NCBI GenBank assembly: GCA_050260095.1
Contig: JBLNBQ010000002.1
Span: 1 to 12,717 of the forward strand
Direction: 5' to 3'
Length of the DNA: 12,717 nucleotides
DNA from: JBLNBQ01 sp050260095
GTDB lineage: Bacteria > Bacillota > UBA5301 > DYFA01
In this document: positions 7,324-12,717 of the stretch, one piece after another
Layout: every line of letters starts with the position of its first letter
Numbering within the stretch: the stretch's first letter is position 1
Notes under the pieces: generated by a model
What the model was told of the DNA's origin: nothing
The model's database searches: none
The model's input: the letters and a program-made list of their open reading frames with translations, nothing else
Translations under genes and position numbers: made by a program

Positions 7324-8586
7324 CTAGGCGTGCCGGCGCTTGCGCCCCGAGAGATAGACGTCGTCGACGACGTCGTGGATGAGGGCGAGCCCTTCCAGCT
7401 TCTGTTCGGCGTCGACCACCGGGATTGCCAGCAGGTCGTACTTGGTCATGACCTCGGCCACCTCGTTCTTGTCGGCGTCTTCCTTCACGAAGAGGACGTG
7501 AGGGTCCATGATGGCCCAGAGGGGCTGCTCCGGCTCGGCCACCACCAGGTCGCGCAGGGAGACCACGCCGAGCAGGTGATCCTCCCCGTCGACGACGTAG
7601 AGGTAGTAGGCGGTATCGGGGTCGGGCTTGAGCTGGCGGAGCGCCTCGATGGTCTCGGCGGCGGTTTGCGTCTCCCGGAAGGAGAGCACGTCGGTGGTCA
7701 TCAGGCGGCCCGCGGTGTCCTCCTCGTATTCGAGGAGCTCACGGACGTCCTCGGCCTCCTCGTCCTCCATCTGCTCAAGGAGCTGTTGGGCCCGGTGTTC
7801 GGGGAGTTCACCCAGGATGTCGGCGGCTTCGTCGGCCGGCATCGACTCCAGGATGTCGGAGGCCCGTTCGCCCCCCATCTCCTCCAGCACGTCGGCCTGG
7901 GCGTCGGGTTCCATCTCCTGCAGGGTCTCGGCGGCGGTCTCCACGTCGAGGGCGGAGAGGACGGCGGCCCGCTCCGGCCGGTTGAGCGCTTCCAGGATGT
8001 CGGCGAGGTCGGCCGGGTGGAGTTTGGACAGGCGCTCATAGGGCACGGCCAGTTTCACCTGGTGCGGGGCGCTGCTGATCGGCTCCACGGCGCCCCAGGA
8101 GATGAAGAAGTCGGGGATCGGCTTGGCCACGGTCTTTTCGATGAAGTGGACCAGCCGGCGCAGCCCCAGGCGGCGCAGCAGACCCCGCAAGCCCACCTCG
8201 ACGGCGACCAGCCGCAGCACGCCGGCGACCTCGGCCAGCTTGATGTCGTTGATCCGCCGCACCTTGAGGCCGTTGAGATCGACGATCTGCTTGTCGAGGA
8301 GGTCGCGCTTCAAGTAGAGCAGGTTCTCGGGGAGAACCGCCTCCCGGGTGGCTTCGTCTTTGGTGACGGAGAGGGAAAGGTACTGCCGGACGAGAACCTG
8401 GATCAGAGTCCAGGGTATCTGGCGGCGCGTGCCGTGCTTGCTGGTGACTTCGAGGCCGGCGACCCGGGGGAACTCTTCGCCCGGCTCGACCAGGATGTCG
8501 GTGACTTTCCCCAGGCGCTTGCCGAGCCGGTCGACGACCGTCTTCTCCAAGAGGCGGCTGGCGTGAATCTCAGGCACGATGGACAT
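7324..8586 (-). CDS. PRC-barrel / MgtE N-domain / CBS-pair protein (putative Mg2+ sensor of the NRAMP-like transporter)
   Basis: 420-residue soluble protein. It has two PRC-barrel-like segments (about 8-75 and 88-165), an MgtE N-terminal superhelical domain (about 187-290, starting LHPADLADILEAL), the MgtE hallmark TAGRLMTTD (291-299) and two CBS domains (about 296-350 and 357-410). It ends there, with none of the five channel helices of true MgtE. In MgtE these N and CBS domains bind Mg2+ and gate the pore. Here they probably sense intracellular Mg2+ (or nucleotide) and control the adjacent transporter, possibly by direct contact. Very acidic stretches (for example MEDEEAEDV, 273-281) fit cation binding. 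ATG 8586 is preferred because GGGGGAGGTGA lies eight bases upstream; the longer in-frame extension runs into the leader terminator. It is the first gene of a two-gene operon. Confidence 0.9.
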   Translation of the reverse strand: MSIVPEIHASRLLEKTVVDRLGKRLGKVTDILVEPGEEFPRVAGLEVTSKHGTRRQIPWTLIQVLVRQYLSLSVTKDEATREAVLPENLLYLKRDLLDKQIVDLNGLKVRRINDIKLAEVAGVLRLVAVEVGLRGLLRRLGLRRLVHFIEKTVAKPIPDFFISWGAVEPISSAPHQVKLAVPYERLSKLHPADLADILEALNRPERAAVLSALDVETAAETLQEMEPDAQADVLEEMGGERASDILESMPADEAADILGELPEHRAQQLLEQMEDEEAEDVRELLEYEEDTAGRLMTTDVLSFRETQTAAETIEALRQLKPDPDTAYYLYVVDGEDHLLGVVSLRDLVVAEPEQPLWAIMDPHVLFVKEDADKNEVAEVMTKYDLLAIPVVDAEQKLEGLALIHDVVDDVYLSGRKRRHA

Positions 8587-8591
8587 CGCGG

Positions 8592-8652
8592 TCACCTCCC
8601 CCAAGTGACTGAAAAGCCCCGGCCGTTCACGGCCGGGGGCACAGTCTGGGGG
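8592..8652 (-). promoter_or_regulatory. Outer stem that can mask the ribosome binding site
   Basis: The bases flanking the terminator also pair. In RNA, CCCCCA then GACUG (8652-8642) complement CAGUC then UGGGGG (8611-8598), leaving only a three-base bulge. The G run is the start of the Shine-Dalgarno site GGGGGAGGTGA (8602-8592) of the gene at 8586. A transcript that escapes the terminator could therefore still be blocked in translation. The pairing is seen in the sequence; its use is inferred. Confidence 0.5.
8612..8640 (-). terminator. Intrinsic terminator inside the leader
   Basis: On the minus strand a near-perfect GC stem (ACGGCCGGGG pairing with CCCCGGCCGT, forward positions 8617-8626 and 8629-8638) with a tiny loop is followed directly by TTTT (8615-8612). 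It lies about 25 bases before the start codon of the CBS/MgtE_N gene and after its promoter, so it would end transcription before the operon unless prevented. Confidence 0.75.
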
Positions 8653-8825
8653 CGCAAGAGAACCAGCCCTGGCTGGTCCTAAACCCTGGCTGCACCGGCG
8701 GCGGGAACATGGCCGTTTGAAGCGGACGAACGGTACCAAGGACTATCGCCCGGAATGGCGTCCATTTTCCACCACCACCTTGCCCCAGGATTAGTTTCCG
8801 CCTATATGCTCATCCTCCAATCACT

Positions 8826-8855
8826 AGGCTACTACGCAGCCCGCCGGGTTGTCAA
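8826..8855 (-). promoter_or_regulatory. Sigma-70/SigA-type promoter of the metal-transport operon
   Basis: On the minus strand a perfect TTGACA (8855-8850) is followed by an 18-bp spacer and TAGCCT (8831-8826), which matches the -10 consensus at T1, A2 and T6. The predicted start is near 8819. The perfect -35 and the absence of any other candidate upstream of the two-gene operon support it. Confidence 0.55.
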
Positions 8856-8866
8856 CGGCCACGGGT

Positions 8867-8893
8867 GAAACGAGCGCTCCCTCCTTGGAGCGC
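8867..8893 (-). terminator. Possible terminator after the small gene at 9000-9227
   Basis: A 7-bp perfect hairpin (GCGCTCC/GGAGCGC, forward 8874-8880 and 8887-8893, 6-base loop) is followed on the minus strand by TCGTTTC. It sits between the small gene and the next promoter, where a terminator would be expected. The T-tract is poor, and it lies about 105 bases past the stop codon. The rest of 8894-8999 shows nothing recognisable. Confidence 0.35.
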
Positions 8894-8999
8894 CCATCAC
8901 CGCCGAGCCGGCACAGGCCGAGTCCTCGCTGCGAAGCCAGACGGGCAGGCCCGCCCTGGTGCGAGCCAGAAACCGGAGGGAGTCAGCCTGTCCGGCGGT

Positions 9000-9227
9000 C
9001 TACCAACTCTCCTTTTCGTCGAGCGTATCGACCCCCACGGCCGCGACCTCGTATTCCCGTCCCTCGATGCCTTCGAGAAGCTCTCTCACCTCCATCTCGG
9101 CCTCGGCCATCGCCGCGTGCTGGTGGTCGTGCTCCACCGGTACCTCCACGGTCCGGAGCGGCTGGTCGTTCTGAAGCGCCCGGCGGTCGGGGTAGACCGC
9201 GACCTTCACGTTCCACCGTCTGGTCAT
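9000..9227 (-). CDS. Small protein of unknown function (75 aa)
   Basis: Not recognised. It starts at ATG 9227 with GGGAGG eight bases upstream and ends with TAG at 9000. The N-terminal part (MTRRWNVKVAVYPDRRAL) looks like a basic beta-strand region. A His/Met-containing segment (VEHDHQHAAMAEAEM, residues 31-45) leads into an acidic helix (EVRELLEGIEGREYEV). The C-terminus is acidic and ends in Trp. There is no signal peptide or membrane segment. The well-placed ribosome site, the normal amino-acid mix and a fitting gap between neighbours argue that it is real. It is divergent from cheY, with about 155 bp between the starts. The HDHQH cluster could bind metal, but that is speculation. Confidence 0.55.
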   Translation of the reverse strand: MTRRWNVKVAVYPDRRALQNDQPLRTVEVPVEHDHQHAAMAEAEMEVRELLEGIEGREYEVAAVGVDTLDEKESW

Positions 9228-9383
9228 GGCTTCGCCTCCCGGAGGGTAGTATTGGCCGTGCGCCGGGCGCAGATGTCGGCTCGCAAGCCTGCCGGGAGGC
9301 AGGAAAGACGCGGTGGGTGCCGAAGGAGAGGTTGACTCCTGGAAGATCGTAATCAGGGGTGGCCCGTGGGGGGAGGGGTCGCT

Positions 9384-9809
9384 TTGGCGTCCATTCTGGT
9401 CTGCGACGATGCGCTCTTCATGCGCAAGGTGCTCTCGAACCTGATCAAAGAGATGGGACACCAGGTGGTCGGACAGGCCGCCAACGGCGAAGAGGCGGTC
9501 GAACTCTATTCTCTGCTGCGGCCCGACCTGGTCACCATGGACATCACCATGCCGGTGCTCGACGGCCTCGGCGCGGTGAAGCGGATCATGGCGACGGACC
9601 CGCACGCCAAGATAATCATGGTTTCGGCGATGGGCCAACAGGCGATGGTGGTGGACGCCATCCGCAGCGGGGCCAAGGACTTCATCGTGAAGCCGTACGC
9701 GCCCGAGCGGGTCAAACTGGCCTTCGAACGCATACTGGGGCCGGCCACGAGCGTCGACACCCTGCTGGGCGAGGTCGAGGCCCTCCTGCGCAATCCCGCC
9801 CGGAGCTGA
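9384..9809 (+). CDS. cheY: CheY-type single-domain response regulator
   Basis: 141-residue receiver domain with all the phosphorylation residues: Asp8/Asp9 (CDDA), phospho-acceptor Asp53 in DLVTMDITMP, Ser81 at the Thr/Ser switch position and Lys103 (IVKPY). Stretches such as SAMGQQAMVVDAI and GAKDFIVKP are almost the same as in Bacillus subtilis CheY, which binds the flagellar switch to control motor rotation. The tail is about 15 residues longer than in that protein. TTG 9384 is chosen because GGAGG lies eight bases upstream and homology starts at ASILVCDD; GTG 9366 would add six residues and is the alternative. No chemotaxis or flagellar gene is adjacent, so it is an orphan in this window, and another signalling role for a CheY-like protein cannot be excluded. 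Confidence 0.85.
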   Translation: MASILVCDDALFMRKVLSNLIKEMGHQVVGQAANGEEAVELYSLLRPDLVTMDITMPVLDGLGAVKRIMATDPHAKIIMVSAMGQQAMVVDAIRSGAKDFIVKPYAPERVKLAFERILGPATSVDTLLGEVEALLRNPARS

Positions 9810-9832
9810 GCGGCCCGGTTGGCAGCGCGGCG

Positions 9833-9850
9833 CCGGCGGCTGGTCGCCGG
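9833..9850. terminator. Hairpin between convergent cheY and ferritin-like genes
   Basis: CCGGCG and CGCCGG form a 6-bp stem with a 6-base loop in the 45-bp gap between the two stop codons. There is no T-run on either side, so it is at best a weak bidirectional terminator. Confidence 0.3.
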
Positions 9851-9854
9851 ATCC

Positions 9855-10313
9855 TCAACCCTCTCCGTTCAGCAGGTCCTGCAACTCGAGGAGATGCAGT
9901 TTCTCCGCCCGGAGCAGGTTCGCCAGGTGCTTCCGCTCCGCTTCGTCTTTGGTCACTTCGTAGAGCTCCTGGTAAAGCAGGATTGAATCCTTTTCCGCCT
10001 GGATGGCCAGGGCGAGGGCTGCCCGGGCATCGCCGGCCGTCGCCGCCTCCGCGAGCGAGAGGAAGAGGCTCTCCGGCGCCTGCAGCAGGGCGGTCAGGTA
10101 GCGGGCGACCTCCGGGGAAAGGGGCGGGGGGCCGCTCTGGCGCAACTGGCGGAAGTGCCGCGCGTGCTCGTCCTCGTCTTCGGCGAGCCGCCGGAACACC
10201 TGGGCCGTCTCGGGGTTGGGGCTCCTCTCTGCTGCGGCCCGGTAGAAAGCGGCGCCGTTCTCTTCGACCGAGATGGCGAACGAAGTCAAGTCCTGTGCGG
10301 CCGTGTTCTGCAT
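9855..10313 (-). CDS. Ferritin-like (rubrerythrin-type) di-iron protein
   Basis: 152-residue all-helical protein with the four carboxylate/histidine motifs of the ferritin-like superfamily: VEEN (Glu17/18), EDEH (Glu47-x-x-His50), AEKD (Glu107) and EKLH (Glu137-x-x-His140). This is the full set needed for a di-iron centre, as in the erythrin domain of rubrerythrins. The C-terminal rubredoxin domain (two CxxC pairs) is absent, so it is a stand-alone erythrin-like protein. Likely roles are peroxide removal or iron handling in the cytoplasm; the exact one is not determined. The start at ATG 10313 has AGGAGG about nine bases upstream. The gene follows the PIG-L gene on the same strand with only 25 bp between stop and start, so the two may be co-transcribed. 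Confidence 0.85.
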   Translation of the reverse strand: MQNTAAQDLTSFAISVEENGAAFYRAAAERSPNPETAQVFRRLAEDEDEHARHFRQLRQSGPPPLSPEVARYLTALLQAPESLFLSLAEAATAGDARAALALAIQAEKDSILLYQELYEVTKDEAERKHLANLLRAEKLHLLELQDLLNGEG

Positions 10314-10338
10314 GTCGTGTGTCCTCCTGCACTCCAGA

Positions 10339-11763
10339 CTATTGGGCGACCACGTAGCGCCAAGCCGTCCGGTCGACCCGCAAGGCGCCCGTGTAGCTTT
10401 CGGCGGCGACGAAGAGCCGGTGCCAGGGACCAACGACCCCGCGGGGCAACCGAACGGTGACGGTCCGGCCCGCAGTCTGCACCGGGAGCCCGGCGCTGCG
10501 GGATGGCTTGCCCGGCGCGGGCCTGGTGAAGGCCTCCAGGCGTCCCCTCACCCAGCGCAGCCGGATATCCGTGGCCAGCGGCGGGTCGTCGAGCGCGGCG
10601 GGCAGCGCGTGGACGTGGACGAGATAGCTGCTCGCGAGGGTGGGTTTCGCCCGGGTGCTCAGGCGGAGGTAGACGTACCCGCCTTTCTCCCAGAGTTCCA
10701 CTTGTTCGAGGTCGGCCCCGCCTTCCATCTCCCGGCCTACGGTATCCTCGGTCGGGTCGACGATGACCGGCTGGGCGATGCTCGTGAGGGTCGGCGGCGG
10801 GGGCAGCACGCCGAAAAGATCGTTGCTGCGGGCGAAGGAGAGCAGGTAGCGGCGCATCACCTGCACCTGGGAACGGTAGCGCAGGATCGCCCGGTGCTTC
10901 TCTTCGGCCTCCTGCCGGTCGAGCGGGAAGGCGCGCCATGAAGTGCCGACGTGCAGGAGCGGGGCGGGAGGAACCAGTTCGGCCCGGGGCAGGTAGCCCT
11001 TGGGCGCGGGCCAGTTCCCGCGGTGCACGAGATAGTGGAGCAGGCGCGGCTGCCGCTCGAAGAGGTTGCGCCGGCCGTTCGGCGCCTCGAGTTGGGCCAG
11101 GGCGTACATGACGAAGTTGTAGGTGCCCCAGTGGTCGGGGTGCATGTCGTTCGGATGCGGCAGGACGATCGTGTCGGGTTTGAACTCATCCAGGAGCGAC
11201 CGGAGTTCGGAGGCCAACGCCGCGCCGCAGAACGGGGCGTCCTTCACGTAGCTGTTGCGGTACGGCGAGTGGCTGAGCCGGGTGTAGCGCGAGGTATAGG
11301 GGTCGCTCCGCCGCCAGTGGTACTCCCACTCGTCGGGGGTGCCCCGGTCGGGGAAGCCCAGGAAGGTGACGTTGCCGGCCGGGAGCCCCAGCGACTCGAG
11401 GGCGGCCAGGCTTTCGCCCTGCCGAATGTAGGCGAACTGGATGTAGCGTTCGGGGGTGAGGCGGACGGAGTTGAACTCGTCTTCCGCCGCCAGGGTGAAA
11501 CCGTCGCCGTTGGTAATCAGCACCACCCGGACGATGGCTCCCGTCTTCAGGGCGCGCTGGATCAGGCCGCCCGCGCCCAGCGTCTCGTCGTCGCTGTGCG
11601 GTGCGAAGATCATGATGCGCTCCCCGGGGTGGAGCACCACCGGACGGGACGGAAGCTCAACCCGGGGCGGCCGGGGAAAGACGTACCGGTACCAAGCGAT
11701 GGCCAGGGCGACGAGAAGGACGGCCGCCCCTGCGACGGCCATCCGGCGGAGTAGAGGTGACAA
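10339..11763 (-). CDS. Membrane-anchored PIG-L-family deacetylase with C-terminal extension
   Basis: 474 residues. An N-terminal signal anchor (about 8-29, after basic RR) places the enzyme outside the membrane. The PIG-L/LmbE domain has the zinc motif APHSDDE at 54-60 (His56, Asp59 as ligands, Asp58 catalytic) and the second motif HPNDMHPDH at 203-211. Members remove acetyl groups from N-acetylglucosamine-containing sugars or related amides. The domain ends near 310 with the usual SQ...LLSFAR helix. Residues about 315-474 are a beta-rich extension of unknown type, perhaps substrate or wall binding. A TTG start at 11763 is chosen because it keeps the basic residues before the anchor and follows a G-rich site and promoter. 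ATG 11742 lacks a ribosome site. A role in envelope polysaccharide modification is inferred. Confidence 0.85.
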   Translation of the reverse strand: MSPLLRRMAVAGAAVLLVALAIAWYRYVFPRPPRVELPSRPVVLHPGERIMIFAPHSDDETLGAGGLIQRALKTGAIVRVVLITNGDGFTLAAEDEFNSVRLTPERYIQFAYIRQGESLAALESLGLPAGNVTFLGFPDRGTPDEWEYHWRRSDPYTSRYTRLSHSPYRNSYVKDAPFCGAALASELRSLLDEFKPDTIVLPHPNDMHPDHWGTYNFVMYALAQLEAPNGRRNLFERQPRLLHYLVHRGNWPAPKGYLPRAELVPPAPLLHVGTSWRAFPLDRQEAEEKHRAILRYRSQVQVMRRYLLSFARSNDLFGVLPPPPTLTSIAQPVIVDPTEDTVGREMEGGADLEQVELWEKGGYVYLRLSTRAKPTLASSYLVHVHALPAALDDPPLATDIRLRWVRGRLEAFTRPAPGKPSRSAGLPVQTAGRTVTVRLPRGVVGPWHRLFVAAESYTGALRVDRTAWRYVVAQ

Positions 11764-11792
11764 CGAACTAGAACCCCCCGTCCGAGAGCCAG

Positions 11793-11838
11793 TAGATAGA
11801 ATACTTCCGCCAGCTCAAGTCAACTCCTCCAAGCTGGC
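11793..11838 (-). promoter_or_regulatory. Candidate promoter and operator-like inverted repeat before the PIG-L gene
   Basis: On the minus strand TTGACT (11823-11818) lies 16-19 bp before weak -10 options TTCTAT or TATCTA (within 11801-11793). It sits inside a perfect 7-bp inverted repeat GCCAGCT/AGCTGGC (11838-11832 and 11815-11809), whose half-sites are centred 23 bp apart. Such a layout could be a repressor site covering the -35 element. The weak -10 keeps confidence low. Confidence 0.35.
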
Positions 11839-11859
11839 TCCAGACGGGGACGACTCGCT

Positions 11860-11876
11860 GGGCTGGCTTCCAGCCC
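11860..11876 (-). terminator. Hairpin after the PRK06851-like gene
   Basis: A 7-bp perfect stem (GGGCTGG/CCAGCCC) with a 3-base loop begins about 10 bases after the TAA at 11889-11887. No T-run follows, so it may be a Rho-type or mRNA-stabilising hairpin rather than a classical terminator. Confidence 0.35.
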
Positions 11877-11886
11877 GCCGCCCTCC

Positions 11887-12717
11887 TTACGCCGTCGGCT
11901 CGGCGGCGAGGATGTGCTCCAGAAGTTCGCTTTGGCGCCGCTCGATGGCCCGGAAGTCCATGTGCGGGACGTAGTGCCGCTCCAGCTCGTCGTGGACCTC
12001 CTTGGCCCGGTGCAGGTGGTCGATGGCGGTGGTCATCGCCTCGTCGTAGAAGGCGCGGGCCGTCTCCAGTTCGCCCTTGAACGGCAGCAGGCGCAGCGAC
12101 TGAAGGAATTCCTCGGTGTCGACGACCCGGTCGCCCTCCCGGGCCGGGTACGGGTGCGGCTCGGCCCCGTTGATCACGGCGATGCCGAGGCCGGGCAGGA
12201 TCAGGTGGTCGAGGCGCGACGGGTCGAGGGCGTCGTGGAAGACCCAGACGTCGTACCCTTTGAAGACGGCCAGATCCGCCAGGCGCTGGACGAAGGTGGT
12301 CTTGCCGGTGCCCGGAGGGCCGACGACGATGACCCGGTGGGGCACCACGCGGAAGAGGCTGTCGAAGTGGTGCTTCAGGCCTTCGTAGGTGATGGCGCTG
12401 GCGAAGAGGTGGCGCTCCCGGCCGAGGCGGGCCAGGCTCGGGCGGCCGGCGAGCAGTTCGGCGGAGAGCGCCTCGGCCACCCGGTTCAGCCCGGCGAAGT
12501 CCACCGCCCCCGAGTCGACGTAGGCCGCCTCCCACTGGTCGTGGAACGTCTTGGCCGCCGCGAGGTACCGGTAGGCGCACCGGAAGAGGCGCCCCACCTC
12601 GCGGGTGGCCGCCACGATCGCCTCCCGCTCCTGCCGCATCGCCGCCTCGTCCCAGAAATCGCCGAGGTGCACGATGGTGTCGATCGCCCCGGGATGCTTC
12701 GGGTCGACGACGTGGGG
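11887..12717 (-). CDS. PRK06851-like P-loop ATPase, C-terminal part (gene runs off the window end)
   Basis: 277 codons are open from the window edge to TAA at 11887. The fragment begins PHVVDPKHPGAIDTIVHLGD, the phrase that in PRK06851-type proteins closes the first ATPase half. A helical linker and then a second ATPase half follow, with Walker A GPPGTGKTT at fragment residues 133-141. The later motif VINGAEPHPYP echoes the opening phrase, as expected of an internally duplicated protein. Full-length relatives have two P-loops; the first should lie beyond the window. The family is common in spore-forming Firmicutes, but its biochemical role is unknown to me. GTG at 12672 would give a short start, but family homology continues upstream of it, so the gene is treated as partial. 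Confidence 0.8.
   Translation of the reverse strand, partial: PHVVDPKHPGAIDTIVHLGDFWDEAAMRQEREAIVAATREVGRLFRCAYRYLAAAKTFHDQWEAAYVDSGAVDFAGLNRVAEALSAELLAGRPSLARLGRERHLFASAITYEGLKHHFDSLFRVVPHRVIVVGPPGTGKTTFVQRLADLAVFKGYDVWVFHDALDPSRLDHLILPGLGIAVINGAEPHPYPAREGDRVVDTEEFLQSLRLLPFKGELETARAFYDEAMTTAIDHLHRAKEVHDELERHYVPHMDFRAIERRQSELLEHILAAEPTA

Larger units (their letters stand above)
8587..8819 (-). promoter_or_regulatory. Long structured 5' leader of the metal-transport operon (candidate riboswitch/attenuator)
   Basis: About 230 nt lie between the predicted transcription start and ATG 8586. The minus strand can form several hairpins. One is GGAAAATGG/CCATTCC at about 8771-8753. Another is CCGTT/AACGG in 8734-8714. 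A third, at about 8674-8659, has arms ACCAGC/GCTGGT and loop CAGG. The leader ends in a strong intrinsic terminator (separate entry) just before the ribosome site. A terminator inside a leader of this length usually means an RNA- or protein-sensed attenuation switch. I looked for M-box, yybP-ykoY, T-box, cobalamin and fluoride motifs and found none convincingly. No open frame of a leader peptide with a good ribosome site was recognised. Function is inferred from the terminator and the operon's metal role. Confidence 0.5.

Noticed and set aside
6532..8682. 716-codon open frame on the plus strand
   Set aside because: It is the antisense shadow of the NRAMP-like and MgtE_N/CBS genes. The Asp/Glu/His/Gly-rich composition and lack of any ribosome site or homology argue against it.
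8587..8739. Longer start for the CBS/MgtE_N protein
   Set aside because: The extension would translate the leader and terminator hairpin and has no PRC-domain similarity. ATG 8586 has an excellent ribosome site.
8653..8819. M-box, yybP-ykoY, T-box, fluoride or cobalamin riboswitch
   Set aside because: Short resemblances such as GGACGCC occur, but the conserved core sequences and their order are missing as far as can be judged by eye. A covariance search would decide.
9329..9383. TTGACT at about 9342 as a promoter for cheY, and a flagellar sigma-D promoter
   Set aside because: The only AT-rich box lies 12 bp after TTGACT, too close, and there is no TAAA-N15-GCCGATAA pattern.
1..12717. CRISPR arrays, tRNAs, transposases, toxin-antitoxin pairs or defence genes
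   Set aside because: No regular repeats, cloverleaf sequences, integrase or transposase motifs, or defence-type domains were seen on either strand.

Overview
The window is GC-rich DNA with tightly packed genes on both strands, consistent with a thermophilic or high-GC Firmicute-like bacterium. Three things point there: a CheY of the Bacillus subtilis type, a PRK06851-type tandem P-loop ATPase gene, and an NRAMP-family transporter coupled to a PRC-barrel/MgtE_N/CBS protein. One gene (1665-4433) ends in what looks like an outer-membrane beta-barrel. If that reading is right, the cell has two membranes, as in Limnochordia-type Firmicutes. The taxonomic placement is inference from protein resemblance only.

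Layout. 1-646 (minus): 5' part of an EamA/DMT permease with its own promoter. 770-900 (minus): remnant of an MFS transporter. 950-1564 (minus): AlkA-type DNA glycosylase. 1665-4433 (plus): large lipoprotein joining an HExxH peptidase, a six-repeat TolB-like propeller and a C-terminal beta-rich (probable barrel) domain. 4434-4740 (plus): broken DUF1003 gene. 4761-5945 (plus): geranylgeranyl reductase-type flavoprotein. 6046-8586 (minus): two-gene metal-ion operon (PRC/MgtE_N/CBS protein, then NRAMP-related transporter). This operon is preceded by a leader of about 230 nt with a sigma-70-type promoter and a strong intrinsic terminator just before the start codon. 9000-9227 (minus): small unknown acidic protein. 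9384-9809 (plus): CheY. 9855-10313 (minus): ferritin-like di-iron protein. 10339-11763 (minus): membrane-anchored PIG-L deacetylase with a C-terminal extension. 11887-12717 (minus): 3' part of a PRK06851-like ATPase gene.

Most genes look like unrelated housekeeping or accessory functions. The clearest functional unit is the metal operon. Its transporter lacks the canonical NRAMP site residues (DPGN is DAGG, and the helix-6 Met is Thr) in a way that fits the Mg2+-transporting NRMT clade. Its partner carries the cytosolic Mg2+-sensing modules of MgtE without the channel. Its leader looks like an attenuator. I found no CRISPR array, tRNA, rRNA, insertion sequence or phage gene. I see no convincing new defence or mobile system. 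The best candidates for something undescribed are the metal-operon leader and the peptidase-propeller-barrel lipoprotein.
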